Of a stretch of 12,515 nucleotides of DNA, positions 1 to 6,749 are shown piece by piece (the stretch's first letter is position 1; each line of letters begins with the position of its first letter). Under the pieces are notes generated by a model. That model saw only the letters and a program-made list of their open reading frames with translations, had not been told where the DNA came from and searched no databases. The stretch is from an uncultured Clostridia bacterium (GTDB lineage: Bacteria; Bacillota; Clostridia; Oscillospirales; Acutalibacteraceae), in contig CALWMQ010000092.1 in NCBI GenBank assembly GCA_944382025.1, positions 1 to 12,515 on the forward strand, written 5' to 3'. Made by a program: the position numbers and the translations under genes.

Positions 1-245
1 GGAGAGGGAAACAGCGAGCAGGGATTGGCGCCGCGGTCAAAACCGGCAGCCAGGAGAGCGGCGCAGGGCGGTTTTGGGCACCGCAAGGGGAGGCGGGGTC
101 GAGGGGCAGAGCCCCCGAGGTATCCCACGGAGAGGGAAGCAGCGAGCAGGGGTTGGCGCCGCGGTCAAAACCGGCAGCCAGGAGAGCGGCACGGGGCGGT
201 TTTGGGCACCGCCGGAGACGGCGGGATTGAGGAGCAGAGCCCCGT
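1..245. repeat. Tandem pair of a ~128-bp GC-rich hairpin element (copies 1 and 2)
   Basis: Two copies start at 1 and 129, a period of 128 bp. Each holds the same 52-nt core (33-84 and 161-212). In the core, GCGGTCAAAACCG at the left pairs with CGGTTTTG and ACCGC at the right, with a bulged GGC. Each copy ends in a short hairpin of the GGGGC-AGA-GCCCC type (near 101-115 and, less perfect, 229-244). Two related copies lie at 11543-11758 in the same orientation. Open reading frames through the copies are low-complexity and Arg/Gly-rich, and I do not regard them as genes. No transposase or flanking target duplication is visible. The element could be a REP-like or MITE-like intergenic repeat; its function is unknown. 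The left edge may continue outside the window. Confidence 0.85.
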
Positions 246-316
246 CGCATCCCTCAGGACGCGAAAAAACCCAGGGCACTGTCGCCCATTCCGTTTACCT
301 GCTTTCTGACAAGCTG

Positions 317-350
317 AAAGGCCTGAACGCCGAGCGTTCAGGCCTTTTTC
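317..350. terminator. Intrinsic terminator after the rnf operon
   Basis: A perfect 14-bp stem (317-330 with 334-347, arm AAAGGCCTGAACGC) closes on a CGA triloop. On the plus strand it is followed by TTTTTC; on the minus strand the T run is only three bases. It lies about 50 bp past the rnfEA stop, so it most likely ends the minus-strand operon. It may work in both directions. Confidence 0.8.
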
Positions 351-399
351 AATGCGTGGGTTTGGCTCAGCCGCACGGGGCCTGGGGCAGGAGAGGGGA

Positions 400-1416
400 T
401 TACAATACCGTGAAGGCGACCAGTACTCCCGCCATCAGCAAAACGGTTGCGGGGGCTGTGCGGAAGGGCTTGGGCAGGTGAATATTGTCTACCCGGGCAT
501 ATAGGGCGGCAAATAGGCAGACAGCGGCTCCCAGAATCGCGCCTGCGGCGGCGGGTCTCCAAAGAATCCCCCAGCCCTGGGCGGGGGAAACGGCAGATAC
601 CACCCAGGCGCATAATGCCCCAAGCACCTCATCTCGGAACAGGGGCTGATGTGGGAGTACCTGGCCTCCCAGCCAAAAGAGAAGAGCCGTAAAAAACAAA
701 GGTGCCCAGGTGCCTAAAAAAGGAAGGCTGTCTCCGGCGGCCAGAGGGAGCAGGGCAGCCAGCCATCCGGCTAAAGCCGCCGTCCCAGCGGCAGTCCATC
801 CCAGGCGGAAACCGTCCCGGATGGAATAAGGGAACAGGCGCCGTTCTCCTACTCTCCAGACAGCGAGCCATAGGCCGGCCAGGAAGAGGCCGGTGACACC
901 GATTTTCCCGGCCGCGCTGAGTCCGAAAGAAGCGGACAGGCCGCTATAGAGGTTGGCGGGCAGAAGCCGTACCCCAAACAGGGTACCGGCCGACAGGCAT
1001 TCCCGGATGAGTCCCAGAAGCAGCCCGCCAAGTCCCAGCAGCCATACCCGGCCTGGGGACAGGGAAGGCAAGCCCTCCGCCAAGGATTTCGCCACCGGGC
1101 CGCAGAACAAAAACACTGCCCAGAAATACCCGGCAGAGCCCATAAGCGCCAGGTAGTCCGGAAGGAAGGCGGCCATGAGCAGCCGCAGGCAGCCGCCCAT
1201 AGCCCCGGTCACCAAAAAGGAGACACCCATGGGCAGAACGCCGGTAACTTTTTTCAGCAGCCAAAGCAGAACCGCTCCGGCCAGTACCACAACCGCTCCG
1301 TCCGCGGCATAAAGGAGGGCGGCGGGTCCGCTGGTCATAACCGCCGACAACAGACATATCAATACCACCGAGGCCGGGCAGGCGGCAGCCGGGACGGCGT
1401 TTTTCCCCCCGGCCAT
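400..1416 (-). CDS. Fused RnfE-RnfA-type integral membrane electron-transport protein
   Basis: This is a 338-residue protein of the Rnf-Nqr A/E family (RnfA/RnfE, NqrD/NqrE), apparently RnfE and RnfA joined in one chain. Residues 1-190 follow RnfE: ICLLSAVMTS resembles the RnfE CPxLAVTTS segment with matching spacing to the KK at 55-56, then FLFC (C105) at the usual VNC site, and LIRECLSAGTLFG (136-148) matches RnfE AIREILGNGTxFG. Residues 200-338 follow RnfA, ending in a typical LPKPFRTAP segment (314-322) and a final membrane helix. I count about 11 membrane segments, not the 12 of two whole subunits: the RnfA helix 1, which normally carries a Cys, seems absent. C21, C105 and C269 correspond to three of the four cysteines that normally hold the intramembrane iron-sulfur centre between RnfA and RnfE. 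The ATG lies one base after the rnfG stop, with AAGGAG about 10 nt upstream. Family confidence is high; the fusion reading is good but unaligned. Confidence 0.82.
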   Translation of the reverse strand: MAGGKNAVPAAACPASVVLICLLSAVMTSGPAALLYAADGAVVVLAGAVLLWLLKKVTGVLPMGVSFLVTGAMGGCLRLLMAAFLPDYLALMGSAGYFWAVFLFCGPVAKSLAEGLPSLSPGRVWLLGLGGLLLGLIRECLSAGTLFGVRLLPANLYSGLSASFGLSAAGKIGVTGLFLAGLWLAVWRVGERRLFPYSIRDGFRLGWTAAGTAALAGWLAALLPLAAGDSLPFLGTWAPLFFTALLFWLGGQVLPHQPLFRDEVLGALCAWVVSAVSPAQGWGILWRPAAAGAILGAAVCLFAALYARVDNIHLPKPFRTAPATVLLMAGVLVAFTVL

Positions 1417-1417
1417 A

Positions 1418-2422
1418 TCAGCGGTTCTCCTTCAGCAGGGCTTGGACGAAGGTATAGGCGCTGTTAGCCGCTTTTACCACTGCCTTGGACGATACGGTAG
1501 CCCCGGATACCGCATCCACCGTCCCGGCAGACCCGGCGGAATCCATCAAACCGTCACCGGTTCCGGCAGCCTTTTCCAACGCTTGGGCCGACAGGCTGAC
1601 AAAGGCGGACACATCCACCGATACCCCCGCGTAAGCGTCGGTTTTTCCCGTATCCTGATTAAATATCAGCTTAGCCGGATCCTGGGCCTCCATCAGTGCC
1701 TGCTCCATGGCGGCCGCCTGTTGGTGCCAGAGGAGCCCATCCTCAGTCATCACATAGTGTCCGGCTTGGGATTCCTGTTTTTTGGTCACATCGGCGCCCT
1801 CTTTGTCGGCATCCCAGTTGACAGCGGTAATTTTCCCGTCCCGGACGGTCAATTCCACAAACGACCGATAGCCCTGATTATAGCTGTTTTCCTCAGCCCG
1901 GTAGGTTCCGTCCTTCCAGTTGGCGGCGCTGGTTCCGGAGCCGGAGGAGCTAGCGGAGCTGTTGTCTTCCAGGCCCGTATAGCCTCCCACCGACGCGGGG
2001 GCGGCCAGGGAATCAAACTGGCGGTAAAAAGCCTCCTCTGTGACCCGAGCGCCATAGCCCTCGGTTTCCTGATGCGACCCAACCCGCAGGCCTAAAAACC
2101 TCTCCCCATCGGGAGACAGGGCCACATAAACCGTCAGGGGACCGCCATACCCTTTGACCGTAGCGGTGACGGCATATCCCAGAAGGGTACCGTCCCGATC
2201 CTCCGCCCGATAGGCGGCAGTCACCGATTCATGGCCGGCCGTAGGCAAGGCGGTATAGGTCTCGGCGGCCAGTATGGGGGCGAAATCGGCTTTTATCCTG
2301 TCGGATTCCTGACCGGCGATCACCGAACGGGTGACAGTGTCGGCGCCCCATAGCAGGGCTGCCGAAACAGCCGCCACCAGCAGCAGGTTCAGCAGGGACT
2401 TGAGAGTGGTGTTCATAGACAA
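1418..2422 (-). CDS. rnfG: RnfG-like covalent-FMN electron-transfer subunit with an inserted extra domain
   Basis: RnfG is the membrane-anchored extracytoplasmic subunit of Rnf that carries covalent FMN. This protein has 334 residues, against about 180-220 for ordinary RnfG. It has one N-terminal membrane anchor (about 8-27), then the first half of an FMN_bind domain (GYGGPLTVYVALSPDG at 91-106; ETEGYGAR at 119-126). A Ser/Gly-rich linker (154-168) follows, then an additional domain (about 169-283, starting WKDGTYRAEE), and finally SGATVSS at 306-312, where T309 is the expected FMN-phosphoester threonine added by ApbE. The extra domain resembles the FMN_bind-like modules of Gram-positive lipoproteins (DGTYxAE, then VTVxDGKIxxV) but has no SGAT of its own. 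The TTG start at 2422 sits 6 nt after AGAAAGG; ATG at 2416 is the alternative. The stop is one base before rnfEA, indicating translational coupling. Confidence 0.88.
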   Translation of the reverse strand: MSMNTTLKSLLNLLLVAAVSAALLWGADTVTRSVIAGQESDRIKADFAPILAAETYTALPTAGHESVTAAYRAEDRDGTLLGYAVTATVKGYGGPLTVYVALSPDGERFLGLRVGSHQETEGYGARVTEEAFYRQFDSLAAPASVGGYTGLEDNSSASSSGSGTSAANWKDGTYRAEENSYNQGYRSFVELTVRDGKITAVNWDADKEGADVTKKQESQAGHYVMTEDGLLWHQQAAAMEQALMEAQDPAKLIFNQDTGKTDAYAGVSVDVSAFVSLSAQALEKAAGTGDGLMDSAGSAGTVDAVSGATVSSKAVVKAANSAYTFVQALLKENR

Positions 2423-2438
2423 ATCAAACCTTTCTGTG

Positions 2439-2453
2439 GGAGGCTCAGCCTCC
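2439..2453. other. Small hairpin between rnfD and rnfG
   Basis: A 6-bp perfect stem, GGAGGC and GCCTCC on the transcript, with a TGA loop, lies in the 73-bp gap between the rnfD stop and the rnfG start, just upstream of the AGAAAGG ribosome binding site. There is no T run, so it is not a classic terminator. It may affect mRNA processing or set the ratio of RnfD to RnfG. This is an inference only. Confidence 0.4.
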
Positions 2454-2495
2454 GATGATCTATTGCTGCCCCAGCCCAGGGCTTTAACAAGCTTT

Positions 2496-3455
2496 TTAAT
2501 GAGCCCTTTTTAAAGGACGGATCCCACCCAACAGATTTTTCATCCCGTATACCCGGGCGCGGGTGAGATACTCCAGCAGGGGAGCGGCCAGGTTCATCAG
2601 CAGGATGGCGAAGCATACCCCTTCCGGATAAGGTCCCCACAGCCTCAGTACAGCGGTCAGTATGCCAACTCCGGCCGCGAACACCAATTCCCCCCAAAAG
2701 GTAGTGGGTTTGGTGGTGAAATCGGTAATCATAAAAAAGGCCCCGAGCATCAGGCCGCCGGACAGAAGATGGGGAACCACAGGGCCGGTAAACCATCCGT
2801 AGCTTCCCCCGAAGATCCAGATCACCGCCGAGAAAGCCCCCAGGCAGGTGACCGGCATCCGGAGGCGGATGGCCCCCTTAAAGTACAGATAAACGCCCCC
2901 GACCAGGATCATCAGGACGGAGGTTTCGCCCATGCTGCCGTTTTCAAAGCCGGTAAACATGGGCAGCCAACCGTCCAGGTTGACCGGGCCGTCCACGGCG
3001 GATAGGGGTGTGGCGGAAGATACCGCGTCGGGACGGATATAGCCGGTCAGGGCAGCGGGGAAGGCGGCCAGGAGCAGGCCGCGGGCAGCCATGGCCGGGT
3101 TCAGCAGGTTATGGCCGATCCCGCCGAAGGCCTCCTTGATCAGGGCGATGGAAAAGGCTCCCGCCAGGGCGGCGGCCCAAAGGGAGGTGCCAGCCGGCAG
3201 GGACAGGGCCAATAATACCCCGGACACCAAGGCGCTGGCGTCAAACTCCCCCTGCCTGCGCAGAAGCAGGCAGAACCATTGGGTTATGGCACAGCTGAGA
3301 GTGGTTACCGCCAGGAGCCATACGGCCCGGATACCGAAATTCCACACAGCGGCTATGGAAGCGGGGACCAGGGCGATCAACACGTCCAGCATAATATGGG
3401 TAGTGGTGCGGCCCCGCCGGATATGCGGAGCGGATTGGGATAAAACCGGCTTCAA
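2496..3455 (-). CDS. rnfD: RnfD, FMN-carrying membrane subunit of the Rnf complex
   Basis: RnfD is an integral membrane subunit (RnfD/NqrB family) that holds covalent FMN and is thought to form part of the ion and electron path. From the TTG start at 3455 the protein is 319 residues, a normal length. Family signatures are SAPHIRRGRTTTHIMLDVLIALVP (written in pieces: SAPHIRRGR at 8-16, IMLDVLIALVP at 21-31), GGIGHNLLNPAMAARG at 111-126, SSATPL at 146-151 with T149 the expected flavinylation site, MITDFTTKPTT at 242-252 and PEGVCFAILLMN at 277-288. About nine or ten membrane helices are visible. The TTG at 3455 is preferred because AAGGGAGG lies 7 nt upstream and the resulting N-terminus matches the family; a further in-frame TTG at 3479 would overlap that ribosome binding site. 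The gene lies 59 bp after rnfC. Confidence 0.93.
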   Translation of the reverse strand: MKPVLSQSAPHIRRGRTTTHIMLDVLIALVPASIAAVWNFGIRAVWLLAVTTLSCAITQWFCLLLRRQGEFDASALVSGVLLALSLPAGTSLWAAALAGAFSIALIKEAFGGIGHNLLNPAMAARGLLLAAFPAALTGYIRPDAVSSATPLSAVDGPVNLDGWLPMFTGFENGSMGETSVLMILVGGVYLYFKGAIRLRMPVTCLGAFSAVIWIFGGSYGWFTGPVVPHLLSGGLMLGAFFMITDFTTKPTTFWGELVFAAGVGILTAVLRLWGPYPEGVCFAILLMNLAAPLLEYLTRARVYGMKNLLGGIRPLKRAH

Positions 3456-3462
3456 AACAGCC

Positions 3463-3470
3463 CCTCCCTT
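3463..3470 (-). promoter_or_regulatory. Ribosome binding site that fixes the rnfD TTG start
   Basis: AAGGGAGG on the minus strand lies 7 nt before TTG at 3453-3455. It is a near-ideal Shine-Dalgarno sequence and argues for the TTG start rather than the upstream in-frame TTG. Confidence 0.7.
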
Positions 3471-3514
3471 GAGATACAAATTGCAAATTTTTGATCAAAT
3501 ATAACAAACTGTAT

Positions 3515-4864
3515 TTATTTTTTAACGGCGGACATCTGTCTGCGCAGGGTATTGCGGGCTAAGGTGACCCGGGTTGCCAGAAAGCGCCGTGCGGGGCGGA
3601 CATAGGAGCAGCAGCCGCAGGAAATACACTCTACCGCCCCGTAATCCTGACAAACCGGCATTTTTCCTGCTACCACGGCGGCGTCGATGGCGAAGGGCAT
3701 CAGGCGGGAGGGACAGACCCGGGCGCAGGCGCCGCAGCGGATACAGTTCTGTTCCTCCCATGCCTGGGGTGGCAGGACGGTCAGGCCGGAAGTGGCTTTC
3801 GTAATGGGGACATCCAACCGTTCCAGCAGGCGTCCGGTCATGGGACCCCCGGCGATCATACGGCAGGTTTTTCCTTCCTGCCAGAAGGCGGGAGGGGCTG
3901 GGTTAGGGGCGTTTTCCCCTCCGCAATAGCGCAGCAGATCGCTGAAGAGGGTGCCTACCGGAACCCACAGGTTGGCCGGACGGGATACTTGGCCGGACAC
4001 CGTAACCGCCCGGTGGGTCAGGGGGATGCCCATGACGGCGTCCCCCATGGCGGCGGCGGTAGCCACATTGGATACCACCGCCCCTACATCAGCGGGCAGC
4101 CCTCCCAAAGGGATTTCCCGGCCCAGAACCGCCTGGATGAGCTGCCGCTCACCGCCCTCCGGATACCGGTCGGGCAGGGATATCAGGCTCATTCCAGCGT
4201 GCTCCGCGGCCTTTTTCAGCCGGTGGGCTGCGTCAGGCTTATTGGTCTCCACGCAGAAGATGATTTGGCGGGGAGATACCCCGGCCGCCCGGCCCAGGGC
4301 CAGGGCGCCGGAAATGACCCGGTCGGTGCGCTGGAGCATTACCCGGTGATCACAGGTGAGATAGGGTTCGCATTCACAGCCGTTGACCAGCACCGTGTCA
4401 ATGGCGGGAGCGCCGTACTTTTTCCATGTAGGGAACCCCGCCCCGCCCATTCCGATGAGCCCAGCTTCCCGCATCCGGGCGATCCAGTGGCTGGCAGGCT
4501 CATGTACCGTCATTTCGGGCAGCAGGGGAGCCGGCAGGTTCCGCCGGTCGTTTTCCACCACTACCGACAGCACCTCCTCCCCGTCGGCGGAGGGACGGGG
4601 TTCCACGGCGATGACCCGTCCGGATACGCCGCAGTGGACGGGAGGCTGGATGCCCTGGGACGATTCCCCTACAACCTGTCCCACTAAAACCGGCTGACCG
4701 GGTTCCACAGTAGGGGTACAGATTTCCCCCAGCCCCTGACGCATGGACAACACCAGAGTGGAGGGGGAAAAGTCTTCCAGGGGTTTCGCGGCGGTTAAGG
4801 ATTTTTGTTCCACCTGTTGGGGGAAAGGAATACCGCCGAAGAAGGCGTGTGATATGAGAGGCAT
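3515..4864 (-). CDS. rnfC: RnfC, NADH/FMN and iron-sulfur subunit of the Rnf complex
   Basis: RnfC is the cytoplasmic-face subunit that exchanges electrons with NAD(H) through FMN and two 4Fe-4S clusters. From ATG 4864 the protein has 449 residues, the usual length. It starts HAFFGGIPFPQQ like the family FxGGIHPP motif. Next come a biotinyl-lipoyl-like region (about 40-105), GMGGAGFPTWKK at 138-149, VNGCECEPYLTCD at 160-172, YPEGGERQLIQAVLGREIP at 234-252 and a SLBB-like region. The first cluster motif is intact (C374, C377, C380, C384). The second reads C413, C416, C419, then R423 where Cys is normal: codon CGC at 3596-3598, one transition away from TGC. The start is set by GGAG 7 nt upstream; an in-frame ATG at 4966 would add 34 residues with no family match and would reach to within 20 bp of apbE. 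Confidence 0.93.
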   Translation of the reverse strand: MPLISHAFFGGIPFPQQVEQKSLTAAKPLEDFSPSTLVLSMRQGLGEICTPTVEPGQPVLVGQVVGESSQGIQPPVHCGVSGRVIAVEPRPSADGEEVLSVVVENDRRNLPAPLLPEMTVHEPASHWIARMREAGLIGMGGAGFPTWKKYGAPAIDTVLVNGCECEPYLTCDHRVMLQRTDRVISGALALGRAAGVSPRQIIFCVETNKPDAAHRLKKAAEHAGMSLISLPDRYPEGGERQLIQAVLGREIPLGGLPADVGAVVSNVATAAAMGDAVMGIPLTHRAVTVSGQVSRPANLWVPVGTLFSDLLRYCGGENAPNPAPPAFWQEGKTCRMIAGGPMTGRLLERLDVPITKATSGLTVLPPQAWEEQNCIRCGACARVCPSRLMPFAIDAAVVAGKMPVCQDYGAVECISCGCCSYVRPARRFLATRVTLARNTLRRQMSAVKK

Positions 4865-4871
4865 TGGCTTT

Positions 4872-4875
4872 CTCC
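4872..4875 (-). promoter_or_regulatory. Ribosome binding site that fixes the rnfC start
   Basis: GGAG on the minus strand lies 7 nt before the ATG at 4862-4864. It supports this start over the ATG at 4966. The 120-bp gap to apbE (4865-4984) otherwise holds only a weak palindrome, CCGGCATGCCGG at 4900-4911. Confidence 0.6.
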
Positions 4876-4984
4876 AGACCTTTCTGTATAGGGTTCGTCC
4901 CGGCATGCCGGACGGGGAAGGAATGTAAGGAACCGGCTGCTGAAGGGTGGTACGGGGATGTGGCATGGGCGGCGGACGTTCCTG

Positions 4985-6196
4985 TCAGCCGGATTGTTCC
5001 ATGGGCATGAGAGGAAACGAATCGGTGGTTTCCACCGTGCCGTCAGGCAAGACCCATAGGCACTCCACCCCGGTTAAGGCCTCGGCGGCCTGACGGGACT
5101 CCTCCGGAGGCAGGCAGAACAGGGCGGTGGAAAGGTAATCCGCCGCGGCAGCCTCTTCCGCCTGGCCGGACACCAAGACGCATACCTGCCGGTAGTTGCG
5201 GGCCGGGTACAGCGTCTGGGGATCCAGGAGATGGGAATAGGATACCCCATCCATCATAAAATATTGCTGGTAATCCCCGCTCACTCCCAGGGAACAGTCC
5301 TGCACCTGTATTTTTCCCAAATAAGCGGGTGGATCGGGGCGGCCGGACAGGTTTAAGATATCATCCGGATTGGTCAAGGCGATACTCCAGCCGTCCCGTC
5401 CGGGAGGGCTTCCGGAACAGCGAATGGTGCTGGTGCCGCAATCCAGGAGAAAGGATTGGATCCCCAGTTCCTTCAGGCGCCTGGCCGCTGTGTCAGCCAC
5501 ATATCCCTTGGTCACGCACCCCAGATCCAGGGATACACCCGTATCGGTAAGCCTGGCCCGGCAGCCGTCCAGTTCCAGGGCCGACAGGGATATATGCCCC
5601 TTTGCCGCGTCCAAGGCATCCTTGGAGGGCAGCAGTCCGCTATGGCGGGCTGCCTGCCACAGGCGGGTAACCCGGCCCATGGCAATATTGGCTCCTTGGG
5701 TTTGATCCTGCCACTGGATACACAGTCTCAACAGGTCAGCCAGTTCTTGGGGCAGCTCCACCCATTCCCCGACGGAGCCGTTGAGCCGGGCAAGGGCGCT
5801 GTCCGGCGTGTAGGCATCGTACATCCGGTCGGCCTGCTCCAGGATTTGCCTGACCGCTTGGGAGGCGGTATCGAATTCCCTGCTGGAACCGCAATAGGCT
5901 GTCAGGGTGACCACCGTATTCATATGACCGATATAGGTAGTGGAAAAACGCTGAGGGATGGGAGCGGCGGTATCCGCCGGTTGGGGCCCGGCGCATCCGG
6001 ACAGCAGGAGGGCCAGGGCCATCAGGACAACCGTGAAAACGGAGAGGGCCGGGCCGGCGCGGCGGCGCTGTATAGGAAACATTCCCGCAGGGGAAAGACA
6101 GGGGGCGTCCTCGCTATGACCGCCCTGATATGCCGCGTGCCAGAGGGAGCCGGGCGACTCCGGCAGGCAGGAAACCCGTTTCCACGGCACAGCCAT
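4985..6196 (-). CDS. apbE: ApbE-family FAD:protein FMN transferase, lipoprotein
   Basis: ApbE uses FAD to attach FMN to the threonine of S/T-G-A-T-type motifs in partner proteins. Here the partners are almost certainly RnfG (T309) and RnfD (T149), encoded just downstream. The 403-residue protein has an Arg-rich stretch then a hydrophobic segment ending in LLLSGC, with C68 as the lipid-anchored Cys. That predicts attachment to the outer face of the membrane, where the SGAT motifs are displayed. Family features are HMNTVVTL (91-98), LDLGCVTKGYVAD (223-235), GVSGDYQQYF (304-313), HLLDPQTLYPAR (322-333) and AADYLSTALF (351-360). The usual GG in the first glycine motif and in the later NLGG motif reads GC and DCGT here, so it is a divergent member. 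ATG 6196 has AGGTGAGG 6 nt upstream, but it leaves a long N-region before the signal peptide; ATG 6082 would give a standard 30-residue lipoprotein signal but has no good ribosome binding site. Confidence 0.9.
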   Translation of the reverse strand: MAVPWKRVSCLPESPGSLWHAAYQGGHSEDAPCLSPAGMFPIQRRRAGPALSVFTVVLMALALLLSGCAGPQPADTAAPIPQRFSTTYIGHMNTVVTLTAYCGSSREFDTASQAVRQILEQADRMYDAYTPDSALARLNGSVGEWVELPQELADLLRLCIQWQDQTQGANIAMGRVTRLWQAARHSGLLPSKDALDAAKGHISLSALELDGCRARLTDTGVSLDLGCVTKGYVADTAARRLKELGIQSFLLDCGTSTIRCSGSPPGRDGWSIALTNPDDILNLSGRPDPPAYLGKIQVQDCSLGVSGDYQQYFMMDGVSYSHLLDPQTLYPARNYRQVCVLVSGQAEEAAAADYLSTALFCLPPEESRQAAEALTGVECLWVLPDGTVETTDSFPLMPMEQSG

Positions 6197-6202
6197 AAAC
6201 TG

Positions 6203-6210
6203 CCTCACCT
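6203..6210 (-). promoter_or_regulatory. Ribosome binding site for the apbE-rnf operon
   Basis: AGGTGAGG on the minus strand lies 6 nt before ATG 6194-6196. It favours this start over the GTG at 6208, which overlaps the site, and over the ATG at 6082. I could not identify a convincing -35/-10 pair for the operon in the divergent gap up to 6296. Confidence 0.55.
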
Positions 6211-6233
6211 CGCCAAAAAAATTTTGTAGACGC

Positions 6234-6262
6234 TTTTATTATGAAGCCGATAGTGGTAGAAT
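6234..6262 (+). promoter_or_regulatory. Candidate extended -10 promoter of the SH3 lipoprotein gene
   Basis: TGGTAGAAT at 6254-6262 is an extended -10 element (TGn plus TAGAAT, five of six to TATAAT). The -35 at 6234-6239, TTTTAT, is poor but at 17-bp spacing. The predicted start is near 6269, giving a leader of about 28 nt before the ATG. It lies in the 100-bp gap shared with the divergent apbE operon, so the two may be regulated together. Confidence 0.45.
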
Positions 6263-6296
6263 ATACCTGAAAAATATTTTGGTCGGAGGGAAAGAA

Positions 6297-6749
6297 ATGT
6301 TCATCATGGGGAAGTTTTCTCGTGAAGTCCGAAAGGCAGGAGTATGGCTGTGCCTTGCGGGGGCGTTGGCAGTCCTGTCCGGATGCGGCCAGGAGGGAGG
6401 AGAGGAGATTTCTTCTTCCATAGTCACTGAAAGCACAACGGTTTCCACCTTGGCCACGGCAGCGCCTACCGAGCCCACAACGGCACCGGTGACTGGGGAA
6501 GGGTACTGCGCGGTGGATTCCATGAATGTCAGAGGCGGCCCGGGCACCGATTATTTCGCTATCGGCGGCCTGAAATACGGCGAAAAGGTGGAGATTCTGG
6601 GCAAGGAGGGAGATTGGTACAAGATCGCCTTTAAGGATGACGTGGGCTATGTCAGCGCCCAGTATATCCAGGCCAGCCCTCCTCCTGAAGGGGGAACCGT
6701 TACCAGCGGAACCACCTCCGCGACCACACAGACGACCTCCGGAGAATAA
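6297..6749 (+). CDS. Small SH3-domain lipoprotein
   Basis: This 150-residue protein is predicted to sit on the outer face of the membrane. It has an N-terminal lipoprotein signal (positive MFIMGKFSREVRK, a hydrophobic core, then VLSGC with C30 as the lipidated Cys), a Ser/Thr/Pro-rich linker (about 38-68), and one bacterial SH3 domain (about 70-125). That domain holds the hallmark MNVRGGPGTDY at 76-86 and the later GDWYKI and VGYVSAQYI strands. A Thr/Ser-rich tail ends the chain. Domains of this kind usually bind peptidoglycan or cell-wall peptides; no catalytic domain is present. ATG 6297 is chosen because GGAGGG lies 6 nt upstream; TTG 6279 is in frame but lacks a site. It is the only plus-strand gene and is divergent from apbE-rnf. 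Whether it works with the Rnf system is unknown. Confidence 0.88.
   Translation: MFIMGKFSREVRKAGVWLCLAGALAVLSGCGQEGGEEISSSIVTESTTVSTLATAAPTEPTTAPVTGEGYCAVDSMNVRGGPGTDYFAIGGLKYGEKVEILGKEGDWYKIAFKDDVGYVSAQYIQASPPPEGGTVTSGTTSATTQTTSGE

Noticed and set aside
25..481. Arg/Gly-rich open frames across the left repeat
   Set aside because: They are low-complexity translations of the hairpin element and run through the terminator at 317-350; the same peptides recur from the right-hand copies in other frames.
1442..2095. Plus-strand open frame of 217 codons antisense to rnfG
   Set aside because: It is a shadow frame in GC-rich coding DNA; the minus-strand frame carries clear RnfG motifs.
3989..4687. 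Plus-strand open frame of 232 codons antisense to rnfC
   Set aside because: The opposite strand encodes unmistakable RnfC motifs, so this is a shadow.
6197..6296. FMN riboswitch upstream of apbE
   Set aside because: The conserved RFN blocks are absent and the leader is too short to hold one.
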